From an uncultured Clostridia bacterium (GTDB lineage: Bacteria > Bacillota > Clostridia > Christensenellales > CASEPJ01), in contig CASEPJ010000035.1 in NCBI GenBank assembly GCA_949289715.1, positions 1-17,051 on the forward strand: DNA of 17,051 nt, in the 5' to 3' direction. The translations under genes and the position numbers were made by a program. Below the pieces are notes generated by a model. That model was not told where the DNA came from. It did no database searches and saw only the letters and a list, made by a program, of their open reading frames with translations. Shown here in pieces: positions 1 to 7,657 of the stretch. How positions within the stretch are numbered: the stretch's first letter is position 1; every line of letters starts with the position of its first letter.

Positions 1-2119
1 TAAAATACATTTCACCGTTGGGCAAATCTAAACCTTCTGTAGAAATCGAATAATTATAAAGTTCGGTATCCCACCCTACATTTGTTGCAAATTCTGTCCA
101 TCCGTCCGTAGAGCCGTTAAGTACCGTTGAAGTATCTGCAGTATAGAAATATCTGCCTTTGGGCAAACCATCTATATGAACGCCGCCGTTGCCGACTCCG
201 GTCCAGTTTCTAAATTCCAAATCGATTAAGAGTTTACTGTCATCGGGTAATGCTATTTTCCATACTACCCAGCCGCCGCTTGTGTCAACCGTGCTTCCCA
301 CATTAAACAAGTGGAAATCGGTATTCCATGCACAAGCACCGAATTTTGCCGCATATGTAAGTCCTTGATTGTCTTGAATTGCATCAATAACGATGCTGTT
401 ATTTACAAGGTCAACCACCGAAGCATCATAAACGGTTAATTCGAAAGAATCGGTTTTACCGCCGTCTTGTGTGGTAACAGTTATTGTAGTTTTACCTACT
501 TTTAAAGCGGTAATTTCACCGTTTTGATTAATTTCGGCAACTGTAGGATCGGATGAATTCCATGTGACCGCTGTATTTAAAGCATCTATCGGTTCTATGC
601 TTGCGGTAACCGTCATAGTATTGTTTAAGGCAAGTCTATCGCTCGTTTTGTTTATGGTAACACCTGTAACGCCTGCTGCTTCTTGAGAAGAAGTGAAAGT
701 AACATTTTTAATCCATGCGCCCTGTCTTTCTGGTTCATAAACCGAAGCAAGTTTAACAAATACCACTTTATCTTCGGTTGCAAATCCCGAACAGAGGAAA
801 CTATAATTTCCTTTTGTTCCGGTCCAATCGGAATCGGATTCTATTCTTTCAAATTCGGTAGGATTGCCGTCTGCATCCGCTTCGGCAACAAGTACATGTA
901 ATCTGGGAACGGTATCTCCCGCCATGGTAATTCCTTGAGCGCCATTCCAATTATTTTCCAAAGTCAAATCGATTTTAAGGTTTTGACCTTCCTTTATATT
1001 CACTTTGTAAATTACCGTTGCATAACCTGCAAAATCTCTGAAGTCCACTCCTGCCACATTATTTGTGGTTATGGGAGTATAGGTTCCATTATATCCGCCG
1101 TCGTGTTTAACGCCGTAGTTATAGTGCCATACGTTGGAGGGAATAAAGTCAAAACCTTCCACACCGGTGGTGAACAACGTGTCAAAAGTCGAAGTAGCGG
1201 TCATATCCACGGTTTTTCTTTCGGGAGTACCCGTTACCGTGTAGGTTATGGAATCGGTGAAGTTTCCTTCTTCCGTCTGTGCGGTAATAACAGCACTTCC
1301 GTAACCTATAGCCTGAACCGAGTTGTTATTTACAACTACAACAGCATCTGTGTTGGAGGAAGTATATTTTATTTTCTGGTTTGAAGCTTCGGCGGGAATT
1401 ACCGTTGCCGTCAATCTTTCGGTGGTGTTGAATGCCAAATTTTTGGCTTCCGCATCGAACTCTACGCCCGTTACGGGAATAACCTCTGCACCTACTTTGG
1501 AAAAGCTGATTTCCTCAATCCATGCACCGTCGTTCCAGCCGGCCTGTCCGCTGTATTGCTGGTCGTTATCCGAGAATTTTACGCAGACGTAAAGGGTTTT
1601 TGCCTCTGCATACGTCTCGCTTCCGCAAACGGTGTAATTATATTCAAACACGGAGGCGTTCGCAGCTTCGTTGGAGGTTAAAGACGTCCAAGAGGCAACA
1701 TCTCCGTTGAAATCGGGGGCAACCTCTCCATCCGTTACATACCATGCGGTTTTAAAGAAATCGGAATATTTGTGAACTCCGCCATTGCCTACTCCCGTCC
1801 AATCTTTAAATTTGATGGTAGCTTTTACCTCCGTTTCGGCAGGTACTTGCAACTTATATACCATATACTTGCCCGCACCCAAATCGAACAGTCCGTATTC
1901 GCTCCATGCGGCACCGGCATTAATATAACTTACCGTAGATGCCTGATTGGAGAGAAAATCGTCTGAAACAGAATTTTGAGCGGTCAAGTCAACGACGTTT
2001 TCCGCAAGTGCCGAGGGTTGATCTACCCCCCCCCATACGGAAAAACAGCTAACCGCCATGATAAGCATCAAAATTATTGCTGCAAATCTGGCAAACCGAG
2101 TACTTAACTTGTTTTCCAT
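1..2119 (-). CDS. Large secreted Big_2-domain multimodular surface protein (C-terminus outside window)
   Basis: I translated this frame by hand: it is open from ATG at 2119 to the left edge, giving 706 residues with no stop, so the 3' end is missing. AAGGAG (2132-2127) lies 7 nt before the ATG. Residues 1-39 form a signal peptide: basic start, hydrophobic stretch AAIILMLIMAV, likely cleavage after A37-L-A39. The mature part repeats with a period of about 266 residues: beta-rich module A (about 40-215), Big_2-like Ig domain (216-297), module B (about 300-480), second Big_2-like domain (484-564), module C (565 to edge). WTGVGNGGVH occurs at 107-116 and 639-648, and GAWI(E/K)..(S/T)F at 198-206 and 467-475. 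Big_2 domains are common in cell-surface adhesins and polysaccharide-degrading proteins; the modules resemble carbohydrate-binding beta-sandwiches, but I do not recognise a named family. A G9 run encodes W29-G-G-V32. A glycan-binding or cell-wall-associated role is inference; a catalytic domain could lie beyond the edge. Confidence 0.85.
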   Translation of the reverse strand, partial: MENKLSTRFARFAAIILMLIMAVSCFSVWGGVDQPSALAENVVDLTAQNSVSDDFLSNQASTVSYINAGAAWSEYGLFDLGAGKYMVYKLQVPAETEVKATIKFKDWTGVGNGGVHKYSDFFKTAWYVTDGEVAPDFNGDVASWTSLTSNEAANASVFEYNYTVCGSETYAEAKTLYVCVKFSDNDQQYSGQAGWNDGAWIEEISFSKVGAEVIPVTGVEFDAEAKNLAFNTTERLTATVIPAEASNQKIKYTSSNTDAVVVVNNNSVQAIGYGSAVITAQTEEGNFTDSITYTVTGTPERKTVDMTATSTFDTLFTTGVEGFDFIPSNVWHYNYGVKHDGGYNGTYTPITTNNVAGVDFRDFAGYATVIYKVNIKEGQNLKIDLTLENNWNGAQGITMAGDTVPRLHVLVAEADADGNPTEFERIESDSDWTGTKGNYSFLCSGFATEDKVVFVKLASVYEPERQGAWIKNVTFTSSQEAAGVTGVTINKTSDRLALNNTMTVTASIEPIDALNTAVTWNSSDPTVAEINQNGEITALKVGKTTITVTTQDGGKTDSFELTVYDASVVDLVNNSIVIDAIQDNQGLTYAAKFGACAWNTDFHLFNVGSTVDTSGGWVVWKIALPDDSKLLIDLEFRNWTGVGNGGVHIDGLPKGRYFYTADTSTVLNGSTDGWTEFATNVGWDTELYNYSISTEGLDLPNGEMYF
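2026..2034 (-). repeat. G9 homopolymer in the signal-peptide region of the left surface gene
   Basis: Nine consecutive G on the coding strand encode part of Trp-Gly-Gly-Val at residues 29-32, before the predicted signal peptidase site. The reading frame is correct with nine G. With eight, the next codon becomes TAG. With ten, the frame meets TGA about a dozen codons later. This is the layout of a translational phase-variation tract; actual slippage is inference. Confidence 0.7.
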
Positions 2120-2162
2120 AATTTTTCTCCTTCACTTAATATTTTTTAATTATACACACTTC

Positions 2163-2182
2163 TTTCTAAAACGATTTAGAAA
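2163..2182. promoter_or_regulatory. LacI-family operator for the left surface gene
   Basis: TTTCTAAAACGATTTAGAAA has perfect 8-bp arms around a central ACGA, with the CpG centre typical of LacI-family operators. Its 14-bp core CTAAAACGATTTAG (2166-2179) is identical to 7637-7650. It begins 11 nt downstream of the -10 box, so a bound repressor would cover the start of transcription. The natural candidate regulator is the LacI-type protein at 8029-9051, which is inference. Confidence 0.75.
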
Positions 2183-2190
2183 TTATTTTC

Positions 2191-2219
2191 ACTATATCAC
2201 ATTTTTCTTTCGTTGTCAA
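2191..2219 (-). promoter_or_regulatory. Sigma-A promoter of the left surface gene
   Basis: On the minus strand a perfect TTGACA (2219-2214) is followed after 17 nt by TATAGT (2196-2191). Transcription would start near 2184, giving a leader of about 65 nt with a good ribosome binding site. An operator lies directly downstream. Confidence 0.8.
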
Positions 2220-2550
2220 TACTTTTTTTAAAAAGGTTGCAATTTTATTTATTTTGGAGTTTTTTTCTCACTTGAAACTGCGTAAGTCGTTTATTACTTC
2301 TTAAAATAGCATGGCAAAAGCGAGCAGATTTATAGCCCTTTTTTTCCGATAACTTGTTTTTCATTTAACTTTTACGTTATCCCTTTGATAAAATCTGCTT
2401 TATATCCCTTTATTTACCCCTTTTGCTTTCTTCCTCTTGTTTATATCTTTTTATTCATATCTCTTTAATATATCTCCGATTAATAATTGTTTTAAGTTTG
2501 CCCGTTTAAAGCCGCTTGCCCTTCTGCCGCCTGTCCGTTTTGCTGCTTTA

Positions 2551-2718
2551 TCGGGCGGTTTTTTAATCGGGCAAAGTTGCTTTTTTACAATCAAACATAG
2601 TTATTGTTTCTGTCGGGCGGTTTTTTACAATCGGACGGGATTGCTGTTTTGTCAGGCGGTTTTTTTGCTATAGCGTTTTTTGTTGCGTCGGACGGAGTTA
2701 TTGTTTCTGTTGGGACGG
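2551..2718. repeat. Degenerate interspersed array of TCGGGCGG-like octamers
   Basis: TCGGGCGG occurs at 2551-2558 and 2613-2620, TCGGACGG at 2631-2638 and 2688-2695, TCAGGCGG at 2652-2659 and TGGGACGG at 2711-2718. Three of them are followed by a run of at least six T. A 15-mer, AGTTATTGTTTCTGT, is repeated exactly at 2599-2613 and 2696-2710. Spacing is irregular (18 to 62 nt), so this is neither a CRISPR array nor a simple tandem repeat. Function is unknown. Confidence 0.55.
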
Positions 2719-2743
2719 GGTTATGTGTTTGAATTGTTTTTTA

Positions 2744-2788
2744 AAACAGAAAAACAGCAAAGCGAAGAACTTTGCTGTTTTTCTGTTT
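2744..2788 (-). terminator. Strong hairpin terminator of the surface-protein operon
   Basis: AAACAGAAAAACAGCAAAG (2744-2762) pairs perfectly with 2770-2788, a 19-bp stem with a 7-nt loop. On the minus strand the stem ends in a T-rich arm followed by TTTT. It lies about 160 nt past the stop of the 882-residue protein gene and should end that transcript. The arms are T-rich on both strands, so it may work in both directions. Confidence 0.8.
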
Positions 2789-2946
2789 ATTATATGGTAT
2801 AATTTGGAGAAAAATACGGGATTTTTCCTGCAGTTTTTCTTTTTAATGATGCTCTGCACCTTCAACACCCTTCCATGCGGTTTCGTACGAATTCAGTTTT
2901 ACGCACGCACCGCCCGGAATGTGTTCATTATTTGTTGTTTATTCGA

Positions 2947-5595
2947 TTAGTTTGCACCCTTTTTCTTTTTAACAATCAAGAATGCAGCTACACCGCCGCC
3001 AACTACTACCACGCCGGCTATAACTATTCCGATTATCGCTCCCGTGGAAAGTCCGCCCTTGTCGGGGGTGCTGTCGCCGGGCTGATTGCCCGTGTCGGCA
3101 GGTGCTTCTTCCACCGTTACGATTACCGTGGTGTTAGAAGATATGTTTTCAAGACGCATATTTTCGGAGAATTCCGTTAATTCTTTACCGTTAACTTTTA
3201 CACTTGCTATTTTGTAATTGCCTTCGGGTAAAACTATGGTATATTCTACAACGTCTTTAATGGTTGCGGTTTTCTTGTCGCACTCAATGCTGCCGCCGCC
3301 GTTGATAATGAATTTTAAGTTATAGCTCTTGAGTTTCATCGTAACGGTAACGGTTGCGTCTGCCGTAACATCGGAAATTTTTACTTTGCCGCCTTTTACC
3401 TGTGCCGTTGCGTTGGTTGCCTGAACGCTGTCTAACTCATAGCCTGTGGCAGGGGTTACTTCCACGGTCAGAGAATCTCCTTCCTTGATTTTTACGGAAG
3501 AATTTTCAAACGTTGCGTTTTCACCTGCAAGAGTTACGGTGAATTCCTGAGCTTCGGCGAACAATATTTTAATTGTTGTATTTTCGACAGGTGTATATTT
3601 ATATACAGCAGATGTGAAAATAGTTCCGCTTGCTTTTTCGATAAGCACGTCGTTTGCTTTAACCGAAAGAATCTTCTTGCCTTCGGGAACTTTAACGGTG
3701 ATGTTCATTTCTTCGCCTTTTACTACAACATCCGAATATTCTGCAACACCCGTAAAGTCAACGGTTACCGTTTCTACAGAAGGATCAAGCACTGGCTCGC
3801 CGCCGGGGATGGAAACAATTTCCTCTCCTCTTGTGAAGAAGTCAACCTCGGAGCCGCATGCAAATCTCGTTAATACCTCACCTAATGCAGGGGAACCTCT
3901 CATTCTGAGACTCGTGGTGGTTACTTCGTCAAAGTAAGCAACCAAGGTTTCGCCTATATACGGTACAATCTGGGGAGGGAACCCGCCTTGAGAAGGATCA
4001 GTATACGGCAAAACATTGGGGGTATAGGTATTTCCCGTGAGACCGGTTACCGGCTTCCAGCTTTCGGTGGCTGTGTCGTAATACTCGAACTTAAGGGTAT
4101 CTACAAACCAACCGCCGTCCCAATACATATCGGCATACTGCCAAGCAAAACCGTTCAAGGTCTGTGCCGATGTGAATTCAAATTCAAAAACAGCTTCACC
4201 CAGTGCGTCCACGCCGAGATTGTACGTATCGGCTCTGTTGTCGTCTCTCGTTCCGTCGCCCTTTTCTCTGTAAACGCCGTCGATTACGGGAGCAAATCTT
4301 GTGGTTTGGTCAACCCCGTTGACTTTTATCACACTGACTACGTCTTTGGATAATTTATTATATTCGTTTGTCTGGTCTACCACGGCAAATACATCGAACT
4401 CCGAACAGCCTACCCATTCGGCACCTGCCTTGCCCGCACCGGCAGCTATAATTCTTATGCCTTTGGTTTCCACTTCGTCAAAATCGGCAATTATGGTGCT
4501 GCCTACATACATTATAAGGTCGGCTTTTGTGTTACTTTCGGGCAGATTGAGATTCGTGCCGCTAAGACCGGTAACAGCTACCCAATTGTTTTCCGCATTC
4601 AGATATTCCACCGAAACGGAACCGATAAACCAGCCGCCGTTATCGTAAAACTCTGCAAATTGGAAAGCAAGTCCGCTTATTGTTTTTGCTTCGGCAAATT
4701 CGTAACCAAAACTTACTCTTCCGTCGGTAGCCCAGTTGTCGAATGTATCGTATCTGTTTTCATTTCTCGTAGAGTCTAAAAATGCTCTGTAAACGTTGTC
4801 TCTTATAGCAGCAGCCGCTGCGGTAACGTCTGTGCCGTTGGCAAGAATTTTTACAGCCTCGTTCTTGATGTTTTTCTCGATTTTAGGAGCATATTCGGCT
4901 TCACCCGGGATATAGAGGCTTCTTCTGCCGTATACCTGGAATTCCGCACAAGAGATAAAGTGTGCTGAACCGCCTGCTTTGCCGATTATTCTCAAGCCGT
5001 AGCCAACAACATCGGCAGGCATTTCCACTTCATATATGAGATAGCAAAACTCTGCACCCAACGCCTGGTTACTGCTTTCCACCGGGAATTGAGGAACGTT
5101 GGGATCTAAAACTATATTATATTCATTATCCCAAACAACGCCCTTTACTTCGGTCCATGTTTTTCCGTTATAAACTTCTATTTTAACACTGCCGTCAAAC
5201 CAACCGCCGTCCCAGTAAATATATCCCTGCTGGAATATCAGTTTGGAGAAAACTTGCGGTTTTTCAAAGGTAAGAGCTACAGAGTGCATACCGTCTTTGG
5301 GAGTTATAAGTCCGGAAGCGGGAAAAGTATCTGCACTGGACGTAAAGTAATCTGCAAAGGGATCGCTGAATTCCCCGTCGGTAACAATATGCCACCTGCG
5401 GTCTTCGCCTATGTCGGAGGCAAGGCCGCCGTTAACCATTAATGTTCCGTTTTCCAACATCCCGTCGGATACAGACACTGCTCCTTCCTCTACTTCGTAC
5501 AGCGAAGCTAACGCTGTGGAGGGAATTGTCAGACCCGTTAACACGGGGACAATCATGAGCAATGCAATAATAAGACTACAAATTCTTTTTTTCAT
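2947..5595 (-). CDS. Membrane-anchored surface protein with three discoidin-like modules and three beta-repeats
   Basis: An 882-residue protein. AGGAGG (5609-5604) lies 8 nt before the ATG. The signal peptide ends near TALA30|S. Three F5/8-type-C-like (discoidin/galactose-binding) modules follow, at roughly 60-222, 265-404 and 438-588. Each contains GGWF followed by a beta strand (DGGWFDGSVKIE at 129-140; NGGWFIG at 319-325; DGGWFVD at 493-499). Residues about 607-828 hold three beta repeats resembling divergent InlB B-repeats (PEGKKILSV, ATGYELDSV, PEGNYKIASV). A Pro/Gly/Asp-rich linker leads to one membrane helix (about 850-875) and a KKKK tail. No LPXTG motif is present, so anchoring is by the helix. 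No catalytic motif is visible; the likely role is binding glycans or host/diet polymers at the cell surface. The gene begins 33 nt after the upstream lipoprotein gene without its own promoter, so it depends on the switchable promoter at 7658-7685. Confidence 0.88.
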   Translation of the reverse strand: MKKRICSLIIALLMIVPVLTGLTIPSTALASLYEVEEGAVSVSDGMLENGTLMVNGGLASDIGEDRRWHIVTDGEFSDPFADYFTSSADTFPASGLITPKDGMHSVALTFEKPQVFSKLIFQQGYIYWDGGWFDGSVKIEVYNGKTWTEVKGVVWDNEYNIVLDPNVPQFPVESSNQALGAEFCYLIYEVEMPADVVGYGLRIIGKAGGSAHFISCAEFQVYGRRSLYIPGEAEYAPKIEKNIKNEAVKILANGTDVTAAAAAIRDNVYRAFLDSTRNENRYDTFDNWATDGRVSFGYEFAEAKTISGLAFQFAEFYDNGGWFIGSVSVEYLNAENNWVAVTGLSGTNLNLPESNTKADLIMYVGSTIIADFDEVETKGIRIIAAGAGKAGAEWVGCSEFDVFAVVDQTNEYNKLSKDVVSVIKVNGVDQTTRFAPVIDGVYREKGDGTRDDNRADTYNLGVDALGEAVFEFEFTSAQTLNGFAWQYADMYWDGGWFVDTLKFEYYDTATESWKPVTGLTGNTYTPNVLPYTDPSQGGFPPQIVPYIGETLVAYFDEVTTTSLRMRGSPALGEVLTRFACGSEVDFFTRGEEIVSIPGGEPVLDPSVETVTVDFTGVAEYSDVVVKGEEMNITVKVPEGKKILSVKANDVLIEKASGTIFTSAVYKYTPVENTTIKILFAEAQEFTVTLAGENATFENSSVKIKEGDSLTVEVTPATGYELDSVQATNATAQVKGGKVKISDVTADATVTVTMKLKSYNLKFIINGGGSIECDKKTATIKDVVEYTIVLPEGNYKIASVKVNGKELTEFSENMRLENISSNTTVIVTVEEAPADTGNQPGDSTPDKGGLSTGAIIGIVIAGVVVVGGGVAAFLIVKKKKGAN

Positions 5596-5628
5596 TTCAT
5601 ATTCCTCCTGAACTTTTTATATTTAAGG

Positions 5629-7596
5629 TTAATAAACCTGAAGTTCCCCTACAGATACGAAGCCGGAAGTTCCGCCTCCTTTACCATAGATACGTACACC
5701 TTCGGCGGTTATTTCGTCAAAGGTGAAGACGAAAATCATGTTGGCATTGGTTACCCAGGAAACGCCTAAATATTCGTCTCCGCCATATTCTATCGACTTC
5801 CATTCTCCGTCCTGAAGAACCTGAATTTCGAGTTTGCCGTCGAACCAACCGCCGTCGCCGAAATGGTTGCCTTCGTTATACACAACGGTTGAGAAGGTTT
5901 CTTCTTTATTGAAAATATAGCCGAAATAATCGTATTTTTCCTGATTCGGTCCGATAAACGTATCGTAAGCCGATGCAAGAAGGCCGCCGTCGGAGAACTT
6001 GCCGTCCCTTATTACTTCGGGAGATTTTGCTCCGCCGCCTAACGGATTGGTTACCGAAACGGTTATTTTTCCTGCTTTAGCAAGGTTTCTGCCCACATAG
6101 ACTTTCTGTTTTACGGATTTGGACACGCCTTCCATATTGGTGGCGGTAAGGGTTACTTCGTATACGCCGGCTTCGGGATAGGTATATTCTATGTTAACGC
6201 CCGTTTTCGTGTCGCCGTTGCCGAAATCCCACGATACGGTGCAATCGTACAGTTCGTCCCATATTTTGGCAGAACCGGTTACGTCAAAGTCGTTCGTTTC
6301 CATCGTGATTTTCACGGAAGGCATATTGGGCCAAAGGGGAATTTCGTAGGGCTGAACGTCTTTATATGCGGTTATCTTCCAGCCGTCTTCCGTCTTTTCT
6401 GCATAGGTATCCAACGACTGTTTAGCAATGTCAAACATGGTATCTACCAACATAGGCATGGTATATTCCGTTCCCGCAAACGTCATTTCGTTGTTTATTC
6501 CCGAAACCCATATTCCGTCCTGATATTCTTCGAGATAGCTGTATCCGTACATATTGCCGAGTACGCCTGCTGCGGTAGAAGGGTTGCAGTCCGAGTCTTG
6601 TCCGCAACGCATTGCATAGTCCATGGTTGCTTTAATGTCTCCCTCGCCGTACAACAAGCCCATTGTGCTGTACGCTTCGTTGAGATAACCAGTAATGTTC
6701 ATAGCGTCGAGGCCGGCACAGATGTAGCAACGCTCTACATACAGCCATTCGCCGTTGATAACCTGCCAAGCTTCCTCAAAGGAAACGCCCTGTTTCCACA
6801 AATCGTAAACCTGTTCCTGAATTTTGTAATTTTTGCTTTCCTTAGGTAAAACGGCAAAAGCCTTTAAGAAAAGGTCTTCCACGTCGGTGGCAAAGAAGGA
6901 ATATGCGTGCAGTGCTGCAATATAGTTGCCCGACAAAATTCCTTCACCGTAACCTATTACCTGACCCGCTCTGTAAGACATATCGGCGGCACGTTCGATC
7001 ATTCCGGGATATAACATTCCCACCCAGTCGCTTTCTATAGCCCAGTCAATATCTTCACAACACTGGTTCATGGAATAATGTCCCGACATGGGGGCGTCGT
7101 AATAAACGTATTCCCCGTCTTCGTTGAGATATTTTGTCTGCAGTATCTTGCGGGCTTCCAGATTGCCGTGTGCAAGTCCGTAGGTGGTTTCACGGAAAGC
7201 GTCGCCGAATTGTTTGGTCGTACAATCCAAGCCGTGTTCTTTTACTGCGTCTATGAAGGTGATATCCACGAACATATCGTCCTGGCCGAAACCTTCGTTG
7301 ATAACCGAAGGCGTCCACGGTCTTAACTTACTTAAATCGTACATAATGCCGTTAGCACGAAACTCCGACGGTGCCGAATAGGTAACGCCGAACATCTGCC
7401 CGAACATCGAACCTTTTATCTGGTCATAGAGCTTTTCTTCTGTTATTGTGTAGGTTATTGTTTCTCTCGGAGGAGGATTCTCCCCTTCCCCTCCCTGCGG
7501 CGGCGGGTTTTCTTTCTTACAACCCGAGAAAACCGACAAGGCAAAAATTGCAACAAGAAAAATAGAAATAATTGTTTTAAAAAAATTTCTCCTCAT
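5629..7596 (-). CDS. Secreted lipoprotein: ADP-ribosylglycohydrolase-fold enzyme with PKD and discoidin-like domains
   Basis: A 655-residue protein. AAGGAG (7610-7605) lies 8 nt before the ATG. Residues 1-26 are a lipoprotein signal ending in FSGC26, followed by a linker with two ENPPP repeats. Residues about 54-395 match the ADP-ribosylglycohydrolase (DraG/ARH, PF03747) family: GQDDMFVDI (104-112) and GQDSDCN (332-338) supply the four metal-site aspartates D106, D107, D334 and D336. The Thr that usually follows the last Asp is Cys337 here. Residues about 430-502 form a PKD domain (WDFGNGD at 456-462, TYPEAGVYEVTLT at 472-484). Residues 503-655 form a discoidin-like module with DGGWFDG (581-587), the signature also present three times in the downstream protein. 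The catalytic fold is supported; the substrate is not. Surface location with glycan-binding-type domains and sugar-type regulation suggests a carbohydrate or glycoconjugate rather than an ADP-ribosylated cytosolic protein. Confidence 0.85.
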   Translation of the reverse strand: MRRNFFKTIISIFLVAIFALSVFSGCKKENPPPQGGEGENPPPRETITYTITEEKLYDQIKGSMFGQMFGVTYSAPSEFRANGIMYDLSKLRPWTPSVINEGFGQDDMFVDITFIDAVKEHGLDCTTKQFGDAFRETTYGLAHGNLEARKILQTKYLNEDGEYVYYDAPMSGHYSMNQCCEDIDWAIESDWVGMLYPGMIERAADMSYRAGQVIGYGEGILSGNYIAALHAYSFFATDVEDLFLKAFAVLPKESKNYKIQEQVYDLWKQGVSFEEAWQVINGEWLYVERCYICAGLDAMNITGYLNEAYSTMGLLYGEGDIKATMDYAMRCGQDSDCNPSTAAGVLGNMYGYSYLEEYQDGIWVSGINNEMTFAGTEYTMPMLVDTMFDIAKQSLDTYAEKTEDGWKITAYKDVQPYEIPLWPNMPSVKITMETNDFDVTGSAKIWDELYDCTVSWDFGNGDTKTGVNIEYTYPEAGVYEVTLTATNMEGVSKSVKQKVYVGRNLAKAGKITVSVTNPLGGGAKSPEVIRDGKFSDGGLLASAYDTFIGPNQEKYDYFGYIFNKEETFSTVVYNEGNHFGDGGWFDGKLEIQVLQDGEWKSIEYGGDEYLGVSWVTNANMIFVFTFDEITAEGVRIYGKGGGTSGFVSVGELQVY

Positions 7597-7623
7597 ACAC
7601 CTTTCTCCTTAAATTTTTCTATC

Positions 7624-7644
7624 CGTTTTAGCAAAACTAAAACG
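7624..7644 (-). other. Inverted repeat in the operon leader, overlapping the operator
   Basis: CGTTTTAG (7624-7631) and CTAAAACG (7637-7644) are perfect 8-bp inverted arms around a 5-nt loop. The right arm is half of the LacI-type operator. This could be a second overlapping operator or a 5' mRNA hairpin; the sequence does not decide between them. Confidence 0.45.
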
Positions 7645-7650
7645 ATTTAG
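7637..7650. promoter_or_regulatory. LacI-family operator of the surface-protein operon
   Basis: CTAAAACGATTTAG is identical to the operator core at 2166-2179. It starts 7 nt after the -10 box, covering the predicted transcription start, and lies about 380 bp from the divergent lacI-type gene. Repression by blocking initiation is inferred. Confidence 0.8.
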
Positions 7651-7657
7651 TACTTCT

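Larger units (their letters stand above)
2120..2946. other. Gene-free region between the left surface gene and the 882-residue surface protein gene
   Basis: I find no credible gene here. It holds the promoter and operator of the left gene (2163-2219), T-rich sequence with a weak nested inverted repeat (AGCAGATTT 2323-2331 with AAATCTGCT 2391-2399; GATAAC 2348-2353 with GTTATC 2376-2381), an array of GC-rich octamers (about 2551-2718) and a strong hairpin terminator (2744-2788). A possible 78-residue plus-strand frame at 2437-2673 has no ribosome binding site and runs through the repeats, so I do not call it. Confidence 0.7.

Noticed and set aside
683..1966. Several plus-strand open frames of 62 to 149 codons
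   Set aside because: They lie opposite the long open minus-strand gene at 1-2119, whose frame shows signal peptide and Big_2 domains; the plus frames show no domain or ribosome binding site.
2323..2399. Nested inverted repeat as a structured RNA or riboswitch
   Set aside because: The arms are short (9 and 6 bp) with long AT-rich gaps, no known riboswitch core is visible, and it lies upstream of the left gene's promoter.
2551..2718. CRISPR array
   Set aside because: Repeats are only 8 nt, degenerate and irregularly spaced, and no cas genes are present.
2437..2950. Plus-strand frames of 75-78 codons in the region between surface genes
   Set aside because: They cross the repeat array and the terminator hairpin, lack ribosome binding sites, and read as low-complexity Phe/Leu/Cys-rich sequence.
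5629..7596. Nitrogenase-regulating DraG as the function of the ARH-fold protein
   Set aside because: It has a lipoprotein signal, PKD and discoidin-like domains, and no nitrogen-fixation genes are nearby.
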